DNA from: Ustilago trichophora
Lineage: Eukaryota; Basidiomycota; Ustilaginomycetes; Ustilaginales; Ustilaginaceae
Direction of reading: 5' to 3'
DNA length: 64,000 bases
Assembly (NCBI GenBank): GCA_900323505.1
Contig: OOIN01000002.1
Location: forward strand, 1-64,000
Shown here: piece after piece, positions 19,481-29,482 of the stretch
How the letters are laid out: every line of letters begins with the position of its first letter
Numbering within the stretch: the stretch's first letter is position 1
Notes under the pieces: model-generated
Told to the model about the DNA's origin: nothing
The model's input: the letters and a program-made list of their open reading frames with translations, nothing else
Database searches by the model: none
Translations under genes and position numbers: made by a program

Positions 19481-21367
19481 TCAGGACACTAAGCTTGTCC
19501 TCCGCCTCGAAGCGACAGCAGCAGCAGCCCTCGGACTGAAGCTGAGCACAACATGACAAGTCGGACAGAACGCCTGCGCGGTCAACCATGAGACTAAGCA
19601 CACATCGTGCAGCTCGTGGCCGCAATCGAGTCTACAGAACTCGAACTTCTTCTTTTCCGCTTCGTCCGTGTTCTTCTGCACGCCATCCTGCGCGGCCGCT
19701 GTACGAGTTTGCTCGAAGCAAATGGCGCAATATACATCATCGTACGACTTCCACTTGTAGTCTCCTGCCTCTACGGCTGCCCGTGGCCTCACCACAGACG
19801 CGTACGGATCCTGTCCCTGCGGCAGCTGCACGCCCCACCTGCGACGGACGAACTCCAGACACTCGACGGAGCTGCGCGCGCGAGACCAGATCTGCGTGAG
19901 GGACGCCAACTCTGATCGCAAGCTCAGCAGCGATAGTACCGGCGGCAGGGAGGTGGGTGAAAGCGTGGGCAGTCGCAATGTGATCACAGAGTAGATGAGC
20001 GCGCCGACGAGTTTGTCGAAAAGCGCAGTGGCCGTCTCGGAGAGCCATTTAGTGGAGACGAGAACTGATTGTCCACGCAGGCGTGGGGCTCGGCGGCGAC
20101 GGGTAGATGGAGTCTGTGTTGCGTCGTTATTCTCCGAAAGGGTCAATGGTGCGATAGGACGGGAGACGCTTGTTGATCGCAAAACTTCGTTCTCGGGCGC
20201 CCCGACTCGTCGATATGTCTGTTGCGGATAGGCTTGACTCGGTGTCTCTGCGCGGGTGGCCCGAGAAGCGACTCCAGAGGCTGTAGCTGTGTCGTCGTTG
20301 TTGCTATTCGGCTGATGAGAACCTGGCTCCGCACTGATTCCATCTGCTATAGATGTCGGAGCTGCCGTGCTGATAGAAGGCATCATCGGACGTCGTCTGC
20401 CACCGGTGTATCTCTGTGTTGCTGATCTCATCACCGGCTCCGTCAGCGCGGCTTTGACCGATCTTGGCAGGGGCAGCAGCTCCACCAGTGGCGGTAGATG
20501 TGACGGAGACGGCAGCTTCATCTGCATCGGCACAAAGCTCGAAATCAAGTCAGCGTCCACCTTTGGCAGGATACTTATCAGATGTACCACCGTAGATGCC
20601 GCTTCTAGCATGACAAACAGCGACAGTGGTAGCAGTCCATCTGCCTGAAAGATCGACTTTGACTGTGGTTCCGGCACTCGAGGTTGAAGCGATTCGTATC
20701 CGAGCTTTGCTCTCCAGATGCGACAGCGAGAGTGTATCGCAGCTACCGTCCCCCGCAGTCCGGCGAGGATCGCCAGTGTACAGAGTAAGCCGAGATAGAT
20801 AAGCGGCAGAGTCACCGAGTAGAATCTAGATTTGGCGCCAAGCAACGAGTTCTTGACAACTCCATCTTCGACAGCCAGTCCTGCGAGACGAATTATCCAG
20901 AGCACATGGAGCGAAAGTAGCGCGGGTAACACATGCTCGTCGACGATCAAGCCCCAGCTAAGCTTGGGGAAGCGGAAAAGGGAGCCGGGAGGAGGTTGAC
21001 CTTGTGCAGTTGCGGCAGTCTCTGTTTGCTGTGCTGATGGTGCTGGTGACGGATAGGCTACACCGCTCTTTGATGCAACTGCTGGTGCATCGGGTTTCGA
21101 GCTGGCAGTGGAAGGAGTAGAGGAAAGAAGCTCGGAGGCAGGCGGCGCAGCAGCTACAACCAGACCGTCAATGATACTGATCGACCAGCCTTGTTGCGCC
21201 GGTTGGCTGGCGCTGACTGCAACAGTTCCTGATTGCGAAGAGGAGAGCTGACTCGTGTTGTAAGGGCTCAGGAGGACTAGAAGAAGCAACAGGCAAAGTC
21301 GAGGTCGGTAGACGTTCTTCCGGAACGAGTCCAGACTGGACGAGCTGAGTGCGAGCGAGGGTAGCAT
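19481..21367 (-). CDS. Multi-pass membrane RING-H2 protein, putative E3 ubiquitin ligase
   Basis: ATG at 21367 gives about 628 aa. The frame stays open further upstream but there overlaps the divergent J-protein gene, so that part is not used. A hydrophobic stretch at about 20-33 may be a signal anchor. Further membrane segments lie at about 145-164, 182-205 and 245-267, with a weaker one near 450-465. The C-terminal RING-H2 finger (about 547-604) reads CAIC, then CGHELHDVC, then CPTC, with a long insert after the second Cys. This fits a membrane-bound E3 ligase of the ER or another endomembrane acting in protein quality control. The overall layout recalls Hrd1-like proteins, but the order of segments differs. 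The substrate is unknown. Confidence 0.72.
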   Translation of the reverse strand: MLPSLALSSSSLDSFRKNVYRPRLCLLLLLVLLSPYNTSQLSSSQSGTVAVSASQPAQQGWSISIIDGLVVAAAPPASELLSSTPSTASSKPDAPAVASKSGVAYPSPAPSAQQTETAATAQGQPPPGSLFRFPKLSWGLIVDEHVLPALLSLHVLWIIRLAGLAVEDGVVKNSLLGAKSRFYSVTLPLIYLGLLCTLAILAGLRGTVAAIHSRCRIWRAKLGYESLQPRVPEPQSKSIFQADGLLPLSLFVMLEAASTVVHLISILPKVDADLISSFVPMQMKLPSPSHLPPLVELLPLPRSVKAALTEPVMRSATQRYTGGRRRPMMPSISTAAPTSIADGISAEPGSHQPNSNNDDTATASGVASRATRAETPSQAYPQQTYRRVGAPENEVLRSTSVSRPIAPLTLSENNDATQTPSTRRRRAPRLRGQSVLVSTKWLSETATALFDKLVGALIYSVITLRLPTLSPTSLPPVLSLLSLRSELASLTQIWSRARSSVECLEFVRRRWGVQLPQGQDPYASVVRPRAAVEAGDYKWKSYDDVYCAICFEQTRTAAAQDGVQKNTDEAEKKKFEFCRLDCGHELHDVCLVSWLTAQAFCPTCHVVLSFSPRAAAAVASRRRTSLVS

Positions 21368-21788
21368 GACTGTCGATCCACATAGCACTGCGTCGTCCTG
21401 AGTGTCGAAGCAGAAGAGTCGCAAGGAGCACAGAGCATCGGTGAGAAAGAGTTTGAGCTCTAATTCATGTTGTTGTGTGCTTGCGGTTGTGTGGCAAGAC
21501 GTGGGAAGACAAGTGCGAGTGCTTTGAAAGCGCTTCAAAGCCGCCGAGATTGAGTGGAGGCGCAAGCACTTTTTCCCAGAGACGCTGGTCTGCCGCTGCG
21601 TGGACCCTCTTTCCAGCCACAGAAGAAATAGAGAGGAGATGATTTCCAGCAACAGAGTCGCGGGCAGCAAGCAAACATCATCCGAGTTGGTTGCTGCTGC
21701 TTGCCTCTCAATCGCATCGTTTCTGCATTGGCCACTAGATGTTCCGTCTCTGTGTCGATCACCGAGCAAGGGGCAGCGAGAGGACAAC
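21368..21788. promoter_or_regulatory. Divergent promoter between RING protein and J-protein genes
   Basis: A 421-bp gap between two divergent ATGs. Frames cross it on both strands without stops but lack ATG starts and recognisable domains, so it is treated as shared promoter and 5' UTR. Confidence 0.5.
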
Positions 21789-22757
21789 ATGACCGGGCAG
21801 GCGCCGCCACCACCTCCACCGCCCGGCCCTCCACCGGGTCCCCCTCCTGGACTACCGCCGCCAGTTCCTCCACAGCTGATACGAGGGCCATCATCTGCCA
21901 ATCCCAGCTCCGGGTCAGCACCAGTCACGAAACTCCTAAGCAGTAGCATTTCAGACTCCCACCCGAATCCTTCCAATGGTGCTGGAAAGTCGAATGAAAA
22001 GTCGCAACAAGAGCCTACAGCTGCCAGCAGCTCAGCCAGCGACAAGCGAGCCTTTGCGTTGGAACGCACCTCTCTTTTCCAACAGCTCGAAATTGATCGC
22101 ATACTCAGCGCCTTCCGCTTGAATCCATACGACGTGCTCGAAGTGCCACTAGAAGCAGACGACAAGGAAATCAACAAGATCTATCGCAAAAAGTCGCTTC
22201 TCATCCACCCGGACAAGGTCAAGCATGGTGAGCCTCTTCGCCGTCCAACCCCTTGCCATCTCAAATCTCCGTCCTTCTCTTACTGACTTTCCTTTTGAGA
22301 TGTCTCCTTTGGCACGGCAGAAAGGGCCGTGGAAGCCTTCGACCTGCTCAAAAAGGCCTCTTCGCACCTTTTGGATGAAGACAAGCGTAACGTCCTCGAC
22401 GAAACCGTGATGGATGCCCGGCTGATGGTGCTCAAGCAGCTGAACTTACCCTTTGCTACTGCTTATGACGATCCACGTCTGGCGAATCTCAATCCAAGCT
22501 GGGACGAACGTGTACGCCAGGCCACCAAGGAGCTTATGGTGGACGACGAACTGCGCAGACGGAAAGCGATTCGCATTCAACATCAGGCCGAGGGAGAGGC
22601 GCAGAGGAAGAAAGAGCAAGCGGCCGAGGAACGGAAAAGGAAGGTAGAACATGATGCTGCTTGGGAACAGACCCGAGATCACAGAGTGGCCGGTTGGAGA
22701 GCCTTTCAGAAGGGCAGCAAGAAGAAGAAAAAGGCCGGTACCGACGTTCTTGGTTGA
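21789..22757 (+). CDS. DNAJC8/Spf31-type J-domain protein (splicing-associated)
   Basis: Two exons, 21789-22227 and 22321-22757, flank a 93-nt intron (GTGAGC donor, TACTGAC branch-like site, GGCAG acceptor). The intron splits the J domain and its removal restores the frame. The product is 291 aa. An N-terminal Pro/Gly-rich tract is followed by a J domain of the form NPYDVLEVP, then IYRKKSLLIHPDK with the HPD motif, then RAVEAFDLLKKA. The C-terminal half is a charged Lys/Glu/Arg coiled-coil ending in a lysine cluster. Domain order and sequence fit DNAJC8/Spf31, a nuclear J-protein linked to pre-mRNA splicing, which would recruit Hsp70 through HPD. Confidence 0.85.
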
Positions 22758-23165
22758 CCAGGTCGCATCCTACATTTGGAGCAATGCTATCTGTTCACAA
22801 GATCTTGATTTGATGTCTGCACGCTACTCTCTGCTGTGACTGCGATTCATGATGTTACAGTAATGTACATTGCAGTGCTGTACTGTGAGACTTTGTGTGG
22901 GCGCCTCGTAAACACTTTGCGAATCAAACACAGGGAAGCACGGCGACCATCTTGAAAATCTATCGATGATGCTCTTTTCAACGCCTTGTTTTTATTTTTG
23001 GCGACAAAGACCTCCACAAACGCCTCAGAGCCTCGTCATGCACTAACTTTTCCGTAGACAGGTGTGATAACTCAATTTGTGACGACACAACCACACAAGA
23101 TCTTTCCTTGGTTACAGCCTCTATTTGCCGTCTCACCACCATCACACTAGGCTCATTCGATAGTC
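22758..23165. other. Intergenic
   Basis: 3' flank of the J-protein gene and promoter of the next gene. A CACCACCATCACAC string lies close to the downstream ATG. No gene was recognised. Confidence 0.6.
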
Positions 23166-24107
23166 ATGCCTAACGTCACATTCATCAACGATACGCAAGT
23201 GCCGCTCAACATCTGCTTGAAGCAGGTCTCCCCTTTGCACTATGCCAACTCTGTCCCACCCAATGGCGGGCGGACGACGATGCACACCGGCAAAGTGTGG
23301 TTCACGATCCAAGCACGCATAGACCGTGGAGACAACGGCTACGACAGGTTTCAAACTTACGCTCCTATTGCTGCGGTCACTGTGGGCGCACTCTCCCTTG
23401 GCGCAGGTGCGATCTATTTTGCCGGTGCAAGCGTTGCCGCTGGTGGCACTGTCGCTGCGGTCTCAGCTGTGGCCGCGCGCATTTCTGCCGCGGTGGCAAC
23501 ACATACACCCACTGTAAAGCGTCTGCTCAAGTACGCATCGAAGGGTCAGACCGTCGCCAAGATCGGTCAGGTGGTGGGCATCGGAGGAGGCGCATTGGCA
23601 GGCGCTAAAGGCGCAAATGGCAAGACCAAGCCAGTAGAGCAGCAGCTGAAAGATAGAGCTGCACAGGCATCCAAGTCCGCCCTTCAAAAGCTGTTGCAGG
23701 GTAGCGTTCTTAGCTCGGCCGGCTGGTACATCGACCGAGACCGTACAATTCGCATCACTGGTGGACCGAAAGCTTCCATCACAGACGGACTGCTTGTGAT
23801 CGAAACCGACACAACAATTCCTTTCACACTTGTCGACGAGACAGGAAAAACGGTTGCTGTGGGTAACCAGGCGGGCGCAGAGCCGGTGCCACAGTCTCAG
23901 GCGGTAAAAGATGAATTAGATGACACAGAGGATGCAGCCAAATTGAATCCGCCTCCCGGTGCGTCAGTGTCGATGGGAATTGGGTCGGCGACGGCTGCTG
24001 CAGCTGCTCCTGGGGCTGCTCCTGTGCTGCAAGCGGAAGGGAGACAGCAGCAAAAGAAGAAGGATGGATTCTGGATGCGCACGCTGAAGGGCGACGACGG
24101 ATTCTAA
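23166..24107 (+). CDS. Unknown protein with Ala/Gly-rich hydrophobic segment
   Basis: An intronless frame of 313 aa with ATG at 23166. The first 55 residues look like a beta-strand-rich domain (PNVTFINDTQVPLNICLKQ...), with no signal peptide. Residues about 66-110 are a long Ala/Gly/Val stretch that could insert into or hairpin through a membrane. A lysine-rich helix follows, then a second beta-rich stretch (about 185-235) and an Ala-rich tail with a lysine cluster near the C-terminus. I do not recognise the family. The two beta-rich parts flanking a hydrophobic hairpin could suggest a membrane-interacting protein, but this is speculation. Confidence 0.7.
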   Translation: MPNVTFINDTQVPLNICLKQVSPLHYANSVPPNGGRTTMHTGKVWFTIQARIDRGDNGYDRFQTYAPIAAVTVGALSLGAGAIYFAGASVAAGGTVAAVSAVAARISAAVATHTPTVKRLLKYASKGQTVAKIGQVVGIGGGALAGAKGANGKTKPVEQQLKDRAAQASKSALQKLLQGSVLSSAGWYIDRDRTIRITGGPKASITDGLLVIETDTTIPFTLVDETGKTVAVGNQAGAEPVPQSQAVKDELDDTEDAAKLNPPPGASVSMGIGSATAAAAAPGAAPVLQAEGRQQQKKKDGFWMRTLKGDDGF

Positions 24108-24253
24108 CAAACGGCCTCAACACGATCAGCAGCTACTGCTCCACAGCAACAAAAAAAAAATCCATTGCATGATACCCTTTTCAAACAAGTGTTACTTGAT
24201 CCCCTTTTAATCTATGTTTCGAATGAAGGGTTGACCACACCTGAGTCAGGGAT

Positions 24254-25618
24254 TCAGGCGGAGAACAGGTCTCGCAACTTCTCCTCAGCACTCGTGAAGC
24301 GCGCCAAAGCGTCCGCAAGCATGTATCTACATCTCTCATCCTGCTCCAGGACGGTCTGCAGACGAGTGTATGATTGCGCACTCTCCTTGAGCCATGCACC
24401 ATACCCAACCTCCTGAGCTTCCTGTGCGGCCGAAACCGCGCCATACCTCTCGAGCTCTGCGTCGTCCGCGACGCTAAATTTGGCACGAGCCTCTTTGAGT
24501 GCCTGCTCATACTCTGCCGTGAGCTCGGTGTTTGCGAGCCGTTCCACGATTGGCGCGCCGAGGGTGACATGGTCGAGACCACACAGCTCGACCGCTTCTT
24601 GGATCCTGAGGAACGACGCGGCCATGACCTGGGTCTTGATGGTGGGGTCATCCTTGCGGAGGCGCAGAAGACATCGTTGAAGCGGGTAGATGGTCTCTTC
24701 CATCGAACGGCCGCCTGCGGACAATGCGATCTGCTTATCTGCCTGGCTGGGGTTCTCAGCGCCAAAGAAATGGGCGGCGAGGGCGTTAATGTAGGGAGCG
24801 GTGTAGATGGCGCCTGCAGCTTGTGCAGCCGCGAGACCTTGCTCGACAGCAAAGATGGTCGTGGCGAGCACCTGGATGTTGCCCTCTGGTAAGGGGCCGC
24901 CAAGGTGAGACTCGTCCAGCTGGCCACCAGAGGAGAGATATCGCATGGCTTGCAGGCCTGGAATGGTGGAAGGAATCTTGATACAAACCCGCTGGCTGTC
25001 GACAGAGCCGCCAGAAATGAGCTCGTAAAGCGCCACAAAGCGTCTAGCGTGCTTTACGGTGGCTTTGAGGTTGTACGACTGCGAAGTAGCCGTTTGGGCA
25101 TGCAAATTACCATTGGAGAGCAAATTGGGGAGCATCTCGAGGCCAAAGTGGACGGTAAGGATATCGGAGGCAAAGTGTTGGAACCTTTCCTCTGAGGTCT
25201 CGGTGCCAGTCAATCCGGATGCAACTGAAAGACGTTCCAACATGTCAGTGCTTAGCTGCTCTCCGTTCCATGTACCCGCTTCGAGCTGCTTGGCTGCAGC
25301 CATGCAATTTTGGAGCAGTTTGTGCGCCTTAGCCGGTTCAGCATCGAGCAGGCCGGTGTAGGTGAACAAGACGATGATCTGATTAGAGGTCATGTCGCGG
25401 AACAAGGAGCTGAACTCGCTCAGCACTTGCTGTTGGGCCGCAGAAGAGGCGGTCTTGTTGGTCGAGGAGAGCTCCAGAAGCCGACGATGGGCAATGTTGT
25501 GCTGCACTGCGATGGAGGCCACATTGTTGTCGAAATCGATGATACTAAAACTTCCCAATTCGGCAAGTAGAGAGTTGGAGATGTGAACTGGTCCAGAAGA
25601 AGGCTGGTCGAGGGTCAT
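24254..25618 (-). CDS. Transaldolase family protein
   Basis: An intronless gene of 454 aa with ATG at 25618. The active-site segment VCIKIPST places the Schiff-base lysine at K214. The barrel strand GNIQVLATTIFAVEQGLAAAQ and the AGAIYTAPYINAL segment follow in the order seen in transaldolases. The N-terminal FSIIDFDNN supplies the acidic residue expected on the first strand. The protein is about 120 residues longer than the classical enzyme of about 330 aa, mostly in a helical C-terminal extension (from about 365). Classical transaldolase moves a dihydroxyacetone unit between sugar phosphates in the pentose phosphate pathway. This may be a divergent paralogue with another aldehyde substrate. 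Cytosolic. Confidence 0.82.
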   Translation of the reverse strand: MTLDQPSSGPVHISNSLLAELGSFSIIDFDNNVASIAVQHNIAHRRLLELSSTNKTASSAAQQQVLSEFSSLFRDMTSNQIIVLFTYTGLLDAEPAKAHKLLQNCMAAAKQLEAGTWNGEQLSTDMLERLSVASGLTGTETSEERFQHFASDILTVHFGLEMLPNLLSNGNLHAQTATSQSYNLKATVKHARRFVALYELISGGSVDSQRVCIKIPSTIPGLQAMRYLSSGGQLDESHLGGPLPEGNIQVLATTIFAVEQGLAAAQAAGAIYTAPYINALAAHFFGAENPSQADKQIALSAGGRSMEETIYPLQRCLLRLRKDDPTIKTQVMAASFLRIQEAVELCGLDHVTLGAPIVERLANTELTAEYEQALKEARAKFSVADDAELERYGAVSAAQEAQEVGYGAWLKESAQSYTRLQTVLEQDERCRYMLADALARFTSAEEKLRDLFSA

Positions 25619-26781
25619 GCTGGGCGAGAGGCAGTAAGCAAATGTGGCGAGACCAAGGTGATCAAGCAAACTGAACTCGATACAGCTTCTTGGAAGGAAG
25701 AGACCACATTCTTATAGGACACGACCAAGCAACATATGCATTGATGTGAATGCGGAGAAGAAGCGCACGAAGGACTTGTCGGTGTTGTCAATGTGGGGGG
25801 AAGGTTCGTGGTCGAATCTGGTTCAGGGTCTTCTCCCGGAAAAGCTGCTCAGTGTGGGCTGCCAAGAGCATCGTCAACGGTGTCGGTCATTTCAACGGCC
25901 GAGCTCCGCATGTCGACTTTCGAGGGTCAAGATGATTCAATTCGGCTTGGTCACGAATCTGATACATCACGAATCGGTCCATAGGGCCGCCCGATATGCT
26001 TACTTCTGTCACACTGGCTGCTGCGTCGGGTCATCGTGGCCGCTTGACAGAGCGTCTCGCAGACGCCAATCTATGCGAGAGCACGTTAGAGAGACGCAGA
26101 TGCACGGTTGTCAAGCTGCAAAATGCACGCGTTTGGATTGGTCAGATTTCTAGCCGTGGCATAGAGTGGATCATTCCACGTCCATGAATTCCGATGACGC
26201 AGTCCAATTGAGCGTACTGTACTGTACTGTACTGTACTGTACTGTACTGTAGAAAAGCACGTTCGGGCTGTATGCGTTCGATGCTGCATCATCAAGTGGA
26301 GGAAAATAGAAGAGAGAGCCCAATTCAAGCTCAGCAAATCTTTACGCCGCTGACTGAGCCGTAGGTCTCATGCAATCGACTGTTTCGAAGTGCACTTCCA
26401 GAAGCATTGTCTTATGGCAATGGTGTGCTTTAGGAGAAGGCGTACAGCTTTGTTCGAAAGCGAAAGCGAGAAGAGGGAGCGAGAGAAAAGAGAGAATGAA
26501 CTACGCCAAAGTGCATGGTCGCGCGCTGTTTGTTGTGTGTGTTGCTCTCGCGATCGAGGCAAAAGCTGCAGATTACACGAGCAACTTGGGACGTGGAGCA
26601 GCTCAGAGTGCCTGTGATGGTTTTGTGACCAGTGTGACAAAGTCTAAGCCTTTCCCATGCAACCCGCAACTCAGAGACTGCAACCCTTGGTCGCGGTTGT
26701 CACGGCACATGCCTTGAAGTCACCCCTCCGACCTCATCACCATCATCCACATCGTCTCCCATATATCAAGCCCTCGCTTTT
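25619..26781. other. Intergenic region with pentanucleotide repeat
   Basis: A divergent promoter region of about 1.16 kb between the transaldolase and the AIFM3-like gene. It carries seven ACTGT units at 26216-26250. Short frames here lack recognisable domains. Confidence 0.55.
26216..26250 (+). repeat. (ACTGT)7 microsatellite
   Basis: Seven perfect ACTGT units, preceded by GT. It is likely to vary in length between strains. Confidence 0.97.
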
Positions 26782-28584
26782 ATGCATCTGTTCCGACAAC
26801 ACCATCTGTTGATTCGAACAGCTCGCGCTTCGCTTTCCACCGCCTCGCGTCCCTACTTTCTAGCATCCAACCTCGCCCTTTCGCTCTCGAAAGCACCCTT
26901 CTCTTCTTCAGCCATCACAATGTCGGAGCAGCGTGTTCGCGTCGGCAGCACCAAGGATGTCGCCCAGGGCAAGATGAAGGAGTTCACCTTTGCTGGCGAG
27001 GGCGACGACGCCGTCAAGGTTCTCATCTCCAACGTCAATGGCCAGCTCCATGCTACCTCCTCCAAGTGCACCCACTACGGCGCTCCCCTCGCCAACGGTG
27101 TGCTGACTGGCGACGGCCGCATTATTTGCCCGTGGCACGGTGCCTGCTTCCACGCCAAGAATGGTGAGATCGAGGACGCCCCCGCTCTCGACAGCCTGCT
27201 CAGCCTTAAGCTTGATGTGGAGGGCGACGATGTCTTTGTCACTGCTGACCCCGAGAAGCTCAAAGGTAAGCCCGGTGTCGCTCCTAGCTGCAAGGGCGGT
27301 GCTCAGAGCGTCGCTAAGGGCAAGGGCGTCGTGATTGTCGGCGGTGGTGCTGGTGCCATCAACTGTGTCGAGGAGCTCCGAAAGAGCGGCTACCAGGGCA
27401 GCATCACCATCGTCTCGAACGAAGAGGCCATCATTGACCGAACTAAGCTCAGCAAGGCGCTCATCTCGGATGCTGACAAGGTCACATGGCGCAGCAAGTC
27501 GCACCTCAACAACGTCCTCGGTGTTCAGGTCGAGAACTCGACTGTCACCAAGGTCGATGCTGACTCCAAGTCGGTCGCCCTGGAAAACGGATCTAAGATC
27601 GAATACGAGAAGCTTGTTCTCGCCACTGGCGGCTACCCCAAGCGCATTCCCATTCCCGGTTCTGATTTTAAGAACGTCCTCGTGCTCCGACAAATCAACG
27701 ACACAAAGGCCATCAACGAGGCTGTGGGCAACGAGGAAGGAGACGAGTCCAAGAAGAGCAAGAATGTCGTCGTCATTGGATCCAGCTTTATCGGTATGGA
27801 GGCTGCCATCGCGCTGACCAAGCGTGCCAACGTCTCGGTGGTCGGCATGGAAAAGGTTCCGTTCGAGCGCGTTCTTGGTGAGGAGGTTGGACAAGGCCTC
27901 ATGAAGGCCCAGCTGAAAAACGGACTCAAGTTTCACATGCAGGCTGGCGTTGAGCGCATCGAGGGTGACAAGTCCTCGGGTCCCAAGGCTGTGGTGATCA
28001 AGAACAGCGAGGGCAAGGAAGAGTTGCTCCCCGCTGACGTGGTCATTCTCGGCGTTGGTGTCGCCCCGGCTACCGGCTTCCTCAAGGACTCTGGCTTCAA
28101 GCTTGAGAAGGATGGCGGTGTTGCCGTTGACTCGAAGTTGCGCGTCGAGGGCCACCAGGACATCTTTGCTATTGGCGACATCGCCGCCGCTCCCACGCGC
28201 GCTTCGGACCACAGCAGGATTGAGCACTGGAACGTTGCCTCGAACCAAGGCCGCGCTGTCGCCAAGACTCTTGCTGGAACCGAGACCGACTACGACAAGA
28301 TCGCCATCTTTTGGTCTGCGCTTGGATCGCAGCTGCGATACTGTGGCAGCGGTGGTCCCCAATTTGACAATGTCTACGTGGATGGCAAGCCCGAGGAGCT
28401 CAAGTTCGCTGCGTACTACGCCAAGGGTGATGAGGTGGTTGCAGTCGCCACGATGGGTGTGGACCCATTGATGGTGCAGTGCAGCGAGCTGATCCGCATC
28501 AGGGCCATGCCCAAGCTGTCTGAGATCAAGAGCGGCAAGAACCCTCTCGAAATGGATCTGTCGAGTCTCTCGGCCAAAATTTAG
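26782..28584 (+). CDS. AIFM3-like Rieske / FAD-dependent oxidoreductase, mitochondrial
   Basis: An intronless gene of 600 aa. Residues 1-46 are Arg/Ser-rich and look like a mitochondrial presequence. A second in-frame ATG (26920, residue 47) has an A at -3 and may start a shorter form. The Rieske domain binds a 2Fe-2S cluster through C96-T-H98 and C116-PW-H119. Then come an FAD-binding VVIVGGGAGAINC (about 183-195), a second dinucleotide fold starting VVVIGSSFIGMEAA, and the FAD signature IFAIGDIAAAP. This domain order is that of apoptosis-inducing factor 3-type proteins, which transfer electrons from NAD(P)H through FAD to the Rieske centre. The physiological partner in fungi is not known to me. 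Codon use is strongly biased, suggesting high expression. Confidence 0.9.
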   Translation: MHLFRQHHLLIRTARASLSTASRPYFLASNLALSLSKAPFSSSAITMSEQRVRVGSTKDVAQGKMKEFTFAGEGDDAVKVLISNVNGQLHATSSKCTHYGAPLANGVLTGDGRIICPWHGACFHAKNGEIEDAPALDSLLSLKLDVEGDDVFVTADPEKLKGKPGVAPSCKGGAQSVAKGKGVVIVGGGAGAINCVEELRKSGYQGSITIVSNEEAIIDRTKLSKALISDADKVTWRSKSHLNNVLGVQVENSTVTKVDADSKSVALENGSKIEYEKLVLATGGYPKRIPIPGSDFKNVLVLRQINDTKAINEAVGNEEGDESKKSKNVVVIGSSFIGMEAAIALTKRANVSVVGMEKVPFERVLGEEVGQGLMKAQLKNGLKFHMQAGVERIEGDKSSGPKAVVIKNSEGKEELLPADVVILGVGVAPATGFLKDSGFKLEKDGGVAVDSKLRVEGHQDIFAIGDIAAAPTRASDHSRIEHWNVASNQGRAVAKTLAGTETDYDKIAIFWSALGSQLRYCGSGGPQFDNVYVDGKPEELKFAAYYAKGDEVVAVATMGVDPLMVQCSELIRIRAMPKLSEIKSGKNPLEMDLSSLSAKI

Positions 28585-29482
28585 AGCTCTGCTTGTAACT
28601 TGCGCAAAGATCTGTTTGCAGCACTGCACTTTCAGATGATGCACTCTCCGTATGCCCTAAATGAACAGTTGTCGACATCTATAGCAAAGTATGAGTGGCA
28701 CTCCTCAAAGAGACAACGCGACTCACGTGGAAGGTCGCAGTAGTGAAAGTAAGATCGCGACCAGGCCTATGCTCTAGAAAGACAGGTTGCGGTACCAAGT
28801 GCGCTCTCTCAGACTACGTCACCTACAAGCTGTCAGACGGACACGGCAAGCTGTAGTAAAGACAGTACGTGTGGCGGCCCAGCTGTCCTGTCGTATCGGG
28901 CCACATAGTGGAACTATTCTATCGGCAAAAAACAAGATCGTGTGGGGCGGGCCAAAATAGCTTTCGGCGCAGAAAGAGTGAGAATTTTTGTGTGAAAGAG
29001 AAAGCACAGAGATGTCGTGATTCGTGATGTTGCGTCGGGGTTAGAGACCAAAAAAGGGTGGCTTAACGAGGACCAATCCAGAGAGGAGAGAGATGAGCTT
29101 ATCAGCCAATCTGGCATCGCACTGGCAGACGGTGGATGCTCGGCTAGTTTTTTTTTTTTTGTTTTTTTTTCCTTTTCTTTTTCTGTTTGGGTGCCCCACA
29201 TCTTTCTGGCAAGGCTGTTCTGTGAGGTGCTGCGTGTCGTGCTCGTGGGAAATTCGGATTGCAACCCGGCTCAGTCAGCTGCTCCTTTGTGATCCCTTTT
29301 CACCTACAGTAGTGTGGTGTGCCAAGGAGGCACTTCGGCATTCTTTTCACGCCGACCTTTCTTCTTACTTGGTGCTCAAAGAAGAGGATTCCCGCGCCTG
29401 CGTTGGTATATATCTGCACATATTTTCTTGATTCCAATGCATTGCACCATCATCGTCGCCCCCTTCCATAGTAGCAGCAAAC
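28585..29482. other. Intergenic
   Basis: About 0.9 kb between two plus-strand genes. It holds a T-rich tract near 29149-29180, and no gene was recognised. A TATATAT string at about 29406-29412 could serve as the promoter of the YciI-like gene. Confidence 0.55.

Noticed and set aside
21368..22177. N-terminal extension of the RING protein frame
   Set aside because: It runs antisense through the Pro/Gly tract and J domain of the splicing J-protein; no ATG or membrane signal supports it.
26908..28644. Open frame of 578 codons antisense to the AIFM3-like gene
   Set aside because: It mirrors the strongly C-biased third positions of the sense gene, has no ATG-domain logic and no recognisable motif; the sense strand carries a complete conserved enzyme.
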